Shown: positions 60,244 through 64,000 of the stretch, one piece after another
Numbering within the stretch: position 1 is the first letter of the stretch
How the letters are laid out: each line of letters starts with the position of its first letter
Assembly (NCBI GenBank): GCA_963738305.1
Contig: CAVTVU010000001.1
Location: forward strand, 496,001-560,000
Length of the DNA: 64,000 nucleotides
Reading direction: 5' to 3'
DNA from: JBBRHQ01 sp963738305
GTDB taxonomy: Bacteria > Actinomycetota > Thermoleophilia > Solirubrobacterales > 70-9
Made by a program: the position numbers and the translations under genes
The notes under the pieces: model-generated
Database searches by the model: none
The model's input: the letters and a program-made list of their open reading frames with translations, nothing else
What the model was told of the DNA's origin: nothing

Positions 60244-60621
60244 CTAGTTGGTGCTCGGCTCGGCGATTCCGAGGCGCTTGCGCGCCTTCAGCACGGCCGG
60301 GACGGAGGAGCGGCAGGCGCGGGCGATCGTCCCGTTGGGGCGGTCCGGGTCGCGCATGACCTCGAACTCGATCAGCGCAGCGGCTCGGAGCTGGGCACGG
60401 CCGGCCAGGGTGGTGTCCTCTGGCGCGGCATCGAGGCCGGCCTCGGCAGCCATTGCCCGGCGACAGGAGAGGCAGAAGGTCTGGCCGTTCTCGCGGCTCC
60501 AGTTCTCGGGCATCTCGCCGTGCTCGCTGCCGGCCATCCAGCGGACGGTCATCTCACAGCGGGCACAGGTGCAGGCCGCGGTCGTCTCACGGCGAATCGT
60601 CTCAACGCTCACGTCACTCAA
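60244..60621 (-). CDS. Zinc-ribbon protein with C-terminal HTH-like tail
   Basis: A 125-residue protein (TTG 60621, or GTG 60612). Four cysteines in two pairs (ACTCARCEMTVRWM and TFCLSCRRAMA) make a zinc ribbon. The C-terminal part (GTIARACRSSVPAVLKARKR) looks like a short helix-turn-helix, so a small DNA-binding regulator is likely. Its target is unknown. It lies between csp and the DEAD-box helicase gene, which suggests a link to cold or RNA stress (inference). Confidence 0.75.
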   Translation of the reverse strand: MSDVSVETIRRETTAACTCARCEMTVRWMAGSEHGEMPENWSRENGQTFCLSCRRAMAAEAGLDAAPEDTTLAGRAQLRAAALIEFEVMRDPDRPNGTIARACRSSVPAVLKARKRLGIAEPSTN

Positions 60622-60723
60622 CTGAGTTGCACATCCTTTCAGGGCCCCTTCGATCTCATTCGCGCGAAGTAGGGGGCCTGCGCGCGAGGTCGCTCCAATA
60701 GCAGGGTACCGGGCCAGCCAGTC

Positions 60724-61836
60724 CTAACGACCGTGGTCGAACTCCCTGGCGAGCCCGAGTTGCTTGGCGATTCGGCGCATCTCGCCCGTCTGATCGGCGA
60801 GAACGAAGCTGATCCCGGCGCCGGTGCGGCCCGCCCGTCCGGTGCGGCCGACGCGATGCAGGTAGGCGTCTCGATCCTCGGGCGCATCGAAGTTGATCAC
60901 GTGGGTGACGTCCGCGACGTCGATGCCGCGGGCCGCGACGTCGGTCGCGACCAGGGTGTCGATATCTCCGCGCTCGAAGCGTGCCAGCGCCCTTTCGCGC
61001 TGCGACTGGGTCTTGTTGCCGTGCATCGAGACCGCGCGCAGCTCCTTCGCGCCGAGCCGCTTGACGAGGCGATCGGCGCCACGCTTCGTGCGGACGAACA
61101 CGAGGGTGCGGCCGCGTCCGGCATGGCGCAACTCGTGGACCAGGGCCGGTAGCTTCGCGCTTTGGGAGTCGATGTGGACGAAGCGGTGTGAGACCACCGA
61201 GCGCTGCCCCTCGCGAGGGGCGTGGACGTGGCGGCGGGCATCGTGGGTGTATGCGGCGGCGAGCTTGCCGGTCGCTCCCTCCAGTGTCGCCGAGAAAAAC
61301 AGGGTCTGGCGGTTACCCGAGGTGCGGGCGACGATCCGGTCCACGGCGGGCTTGAAGCCCATGTCGAGCATCCGATCGGCTTCGTCGAGGACGAGCATCC
61401 GGACCTTGCTGAGGCTGATTGCGCCTCGCTCGAGCAGATCCTCGAGCCTGCCAGGGGTCGCGACGAGCATCTCGGCCGCCTGGGCGCGCTTGATCTGGGG
61501 GCCGAAGCCGACCCCACCGTAGACAGCGGCGACGCGCAGGTCACGGGCCCGGGCGACCCCCTCGAGCTCGTCGACGATCTGCCCCGCAAGCTCTCTGGTC
61601 GGCGCGAGGATGAGTGCCGCCGGCCGCTGGCCGCCGGCCTCGAGCCGATCGGCGATCGGGACGCCGAAAGCGAGGGTCTTGCCGGACCCGGTCGGCGACT
61701 GGACGAGGACGTCGCGGCCGGCAAGGACATCCTCGATGACGAGCCGCTGGACCGCGAAGGGCTGTTCGATGCCGCGCGCGGCAAGGGCGCGCACGATGGG
61801 TTTGGACACGCCGAGATCGGCGAATGACGAAGACAT
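60724..61836 (-). CDS. DEAD-box RNA helicase
   Basis: A 370-residue protein from ATG 61836. Motifs are in order: Q motif (PFAVQ), SPTGSGKT (47-54), APTRELAGQ, TPGRL, DEAD (151-154), SAT, then TLVFVRTKRGADRL, DVAARGID and HRVGRTGRAG. This is the RhlE/CsdA-type minimal core without a C-terminal extension. It unwinds RNA during ribosome assembly or cold shock. AAGGAG lies 13 nt before the start. It is divergent from typA. Confidence 0.95.
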   Translation of the reverse strand: MSSSFADLGVSKPIVRALAARGIEQPFAVQRLVIEDVLAGRDVLVQSPTGSGKTLAFGVPIADRLEAGGQRPAALILAPTRELAGQIVDELEGVARARDLRVAAVYGGVGFGPQIKRAQAAEMLVATPGRLEDLLERGAISLSKVRMLVLDEADRMLDMGFKPAVDRIVARTSGNRQTLFFSATLEGATGKLAAAYTHDARRHVHAPREGQRSVVSHRFVHIDSQSAKLPALVHELRHAGRGRTLVFVRTKRGADRLVKRLGAKELRAVSMHGNKTQSQRERALARFERGDIDTLVATDVAARGIDVADVTHVINFDAPEDRDAYLHRVGRTGRAGRTGAGISFVLADQTGEMRRIAKQLGLAREFDHGR

Positions 61837-61972
61837 ATTTGCTGTGCTCCTTGTTGGACTTCGGGGAGGCGACCCATTGACCCCGAAGACGCTTGAAGCG
61901 CAGCGAGAAACGGAACCTCTCGGCCGCCAGGTTTGGCAACCGACGCACTCACCGTAGCATCCCCGCCCCCCG

Positions 61973-63799
61973 ATGGCCCGCCGAGAGGACCTCCGCAACA
62001 TCGCGATCGTCGCCCACGTCGACCACGGCAAGACGACCCTGGTCGACGCGATGCTCTGGCAGTCCGGCGCCTTCCGCCAGGGCCAGGACGTCGCCGAGCG
62101 GGTGATGGACTCGATGGACCTCGAGCGCGAGAAGGGGATAACGATCCTCGCCAAGAACACCGCGGTGCGCAGGGGCGACGTCAAGCTCAACATCATCGAC
62201 ACCCCCGGGCATGCCGATTTCGGCGGCGAGGTGGAGCGCGGGCTGACGATGGTCGACGGGGTGCTGCTGCTGGTCGACGCGTCCGAGGGGCCACTGCCCC
62301 AGACCAGGTTCGTCCTGCGCAAAGCGCTCGAGGCACGCCTGCCGGTGATCCTCGTGATCAACAAGGTAGACCGACCCGACGCCCGCATCGCGGAGGTCGT
62401 CGACGAGGTCTACGAGCTGTTCCTCGACCTCGACGCCGACTCGGAGCAGATCGAGTTCCCGATCGTCTACACCAATGCCAGAGCGGGCTGGGCCTCGCTG
62501 GAGGAGGGTGTCGCCGGCACCGACCTCTCCCCCCTGCTGGAGCTGATGCTGGAGCAGATACCGGCCCCCTCCTACGAGCCCGATCACCCGCTCCAGGCTC
62601 AGGTCACCAACCTCGACGCCGACCCCTACGTCGGCCGCCTCGCCCTCTGCCGCGTCCACAACGGGACGATCCGTGCCGGTGCGGCAATCGCCTGGTGTCG
62701 GGCCGACGGAAGCGTCGAGCGGGCCACCGTCGCCGAGCTCTACGTGACAGAGGCGCTGGAGCGAGTGCCGGCGACCGAGGCCGGGCCCGGCGAGATCATC
62801 GCCGTGGCCGGCCTGCCGGAGGTGACGATCGGAGAAACCCTGGCCGATACAGAGCGCCCGCAGCCTTTGCCGGTGATCACCGTCGATGAGCCGTCGATCT
62901 CGATCATCGTCGGCATCAACACCGCGCCGTCCGCCGGAACCGAGGGCTCGAAGCTGACCGCGCGACAGATCCACGCACGACTTGGCGCCGAGCTCGTCGG
63001 CAACGTCTCGATCCGCGTCCTCGAGACCGATCGCCCTGACGCCTGGGAGGTCCAGGGGCGAGGCGAGCTCCAGCTCGTCGTCCTCCTGGAGATGATGCGG
63101 CGGGAGGGTTTCGAGCTCACCGCGGGCCAGCCCCAGGTCGTCACCCGCGAGATCGATGGCGCTGTTCACGAGCCGGTGGAGCGGCTCGCGATCGACATCC
63201 CCGAGTCCTACGTCGGCGTCCTCACCCAGATGCTGGCGCTGCGCAGGGGTCGGCTCGAGCAGATGGTCAACCACTCGACCGGCTGGGTGCGGATGGACTA
63301 CCTGGTGCCGGCGCGGGGGCTGATCGGCTTCCGCACCGAGTTCCTGACCGAGACCCGGGGCACCGGGATCCTCCACCACGTGTTCGACCGCTGGGAGCCC
63401 TGGGCGGGTGAGGTGCAATCGAGGCCGACCGGCGCACTGGTGGCCGACCGTCGCGGCACCACCGCGGGATTCGCCCTTTTCGGCCTGCAGGAGCGCGGCA
63501 CGCTTTTCGTCGGCCCGGGCGAGGAGGTCTACGAGGGGATGATCGTCGGCGAGAACGCCCGCTCGGACGACCTCGACGTGAACGCGACCAAGGAGAAGCA
63601 CCAGACCAACGTCCGCGCCGCATCGGCTGACCTGCTCGTGCGGCTCGTCCCCGCCCGCCGGCTCTCCCTGGAGCAGGCCCTCGAGTTCCTCCGCCCGGAC
63701 GAGTGCGTCGAGATCACCCCAGCGACGGTGCGCCTGCGAAAGCTGGAGCTGGCGAGGACGGCGCGGCTGAAGGCGGCGCGCCGGGCCAAGGCCGGCTGA
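61973..63799 (+). CDS. typA: Ribosome-associated GTPase TypA/BipA
   Basis: A 608-residue protein from ATG 61973. The G1 motif is AHVDHGKTTLVDAM (14-27), G2/G3 are EREKGITI and DTPGHADFGGE, and NKVDRPDA is G4. The C-terminal domains have GRGELQLVVLLEMMRREGFE and the BipA-specific ending (LRKLELARTARLKAARRAKA). It is a translational GTPase that helps 50S assembly and stress adaptation, often needed at low temperature. Full family length. Confidence 0.97.
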   Translation: MARREDLRNIAIVAHVDHGKTTLVDAMLWQSGAFRQGQDVAERVMDSMDLEREKGITILAKNTAVRRGDVKLNIIDTPGHADFGGEVERGLTMVDGVLLLVDASEGPLPQTRFVLRKALEARLPVILVINKVDRPDARIAEVVDEVYELFLDLDADSEQIEFPIVYTNARAGWASLEEGVAGTDLSPLLELMLEQIPAPSYEPDHPLQAQVTNLDADPYVGRLALCRVHNGTIRAGAAIAWCRADGSVERATVAELYVTEALERVPATEAGPGEIIAVAGLPEVTIGETLADTERPQPLPVITVDEPSISIIVGINTAPSAGTEGSKLTARQIHARLGAELVGNVSIRVLETDRPDAWEVQGRGELQLVVLLEMMRREGFELTAGQPQVVTREIDGAVHEPVERLAIDIPESYVGVLTQMLALRRGRLEQMVNHSTGWVRMDYLVPARGLIGFRTEFLTETRGTGILHHVFDRWEPWAGEVQSRPTGALVADRRGTTAGFALFGLQERGTLFVGPGEEVYEGMIVGENARSDDLDVNATKEKHQTNVRAASADLLVRLVPARRLSLEQALEFLRPDECVEITPATVRLRKLELARTARLKAARRAKAG

Positions 63800-63807
63800 C
63801 TCCGCCC

Positions 63808-64000
63808 CTACTCGTAGGCCAGGGCCTCGAGCACGTCGAGGCGCGAGGCGCGGCGAGCGGGCCCGATCGCCACCAGCACCCCGGCGACGGCGGAGAGGAC
63901 CATGATCGCGATCAGGGTGCCGATCGGGTAGGAGAGGGTGAAGCCCTCGTCGGCGAGGGGGCGGGAGATCAGCGCCGCGAAGACCACCCCGAGGACGAGG
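63808..64000 (-). CDS. FtsX-like ABC transporter permease, C-terminal fragment
   Basis: The last ~63 codons of a minus-strand gene that begins beyond the right edge. The sequence IAIMVLSAVAGVLVAIGPAR, then RASRLDVLEALAYE at the stop (TAG 63808-63810), is the classic end of FtsX/MacB-type permeases, where the final helix is followed by P-x-R-A-x-x-x-x-x-x-x-AL. The stop is 8 bp from the typA stop (convergent). Confidence 0.88.
   Translation of the reverse strand, partial: LVLGVVFAALISRPLADEGFTLSYPIGTLIAIMVLSAVAGVLVAIGPARRASRLDVLEALAYE

Noticed and set aside
1..64000. tRNA, rRNA or known riboswitch genes
   Set aside because: No stretch showed the arms of a tRNA, conserved rRNA sequence or a riboswitch core that I could support by eye. 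A covariance-model scan would be needed to exclude weak candidates.

Overview
This window is very GC-rich, dense with genes, and full of GTG starts and start/stop overlaps. It carries two putative F420-linked nitroreductase-family proteins, a TIGR00027-type methyltransferase, SRPBCC proteins, PadR and CorA proteins, and several small zinc-ribbon proteins. This suggests a chromosomal segment of an actinobacterium, perhaps Thermoleophilia/Solirubrobacterales. That placement is inference, because no rRNA or other phylogenetic marker is present. No tRNA, rRNA, CRISPR array, intact insertion sequence or prophage was recognised.

Layout. 1-5.4 kb: a minus-strand redox block with ApbE flavin transferase, a 35-codon leader ORF, ferredoxin reductase, a 3Fe-4S-type ferredoxin, a frameshifted lipoprotein, two small membrane proteins and a ferric-reductase-like heme membrane protein. 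5.4-12.4 kb: an intact VapBC pair, an F420-type protein, a TPR protein, a methyltransferase/SRPBCC pair, CorA, a decayed VapBC pair, and a decayed MFS pump next to its PadR regulator. 12.5-19 kb: an island-like patch with an AAA/DUF4143 ATPase behind three 23-bp-spaced repeats, a large TM0106-type nuclease-helicase, a DUF3800 remnant and two unknown proteins. 19-30 kb: tautomerase, a glycosyltransferase plus UDP-GlcNAc 2-epimerase pair, Ogt, a Phd/RelE-type toxin-antitoxin pair, a secreted beta-propeller, an SDR, a secreted glycosidase-like protein and a TauE transporter.

30-39 kb: a tightly overlapping operon of sigma factor, HTH protein and ImmA/IrrE protease, which is the best candidate here for a regulatory switch. 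It is followed by proline-rich and Cys-rich unknowns, a GT-C-like membrane protein and an ABC-2 exporter. 40-48 kb: a probable catabolic cluster (acyl-CoA ligase, hydrolase, F420-type protein, enoyl-CoA hydratase, BBE-type FAD oxidase, CMD-SnoaL fusion), ending in a 67-bp tandem hairpin array between convergent genes. 48-60 kb: aldose epimerase, a secreted hydrolase, an MFS pump, RecD2, an acyltransferase-SGNH protein and several small secreted or membrane proteins. 60-64 kb: a cold-shock and translation group (Csp, zinc-ribbon protein, DEAD-box helicase, TypA/BipA) and the end of an FtsX-like permease.

Two themes cut across the window. First, there are two families of dispersed intergenic hairpins (three copies and two copies) plus the tandem array. 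Second, many genes are broken by single-base frameshifts, which points either to residual sequencing errors or to real gene decay. In most cases the sequence alone cannot decide which.
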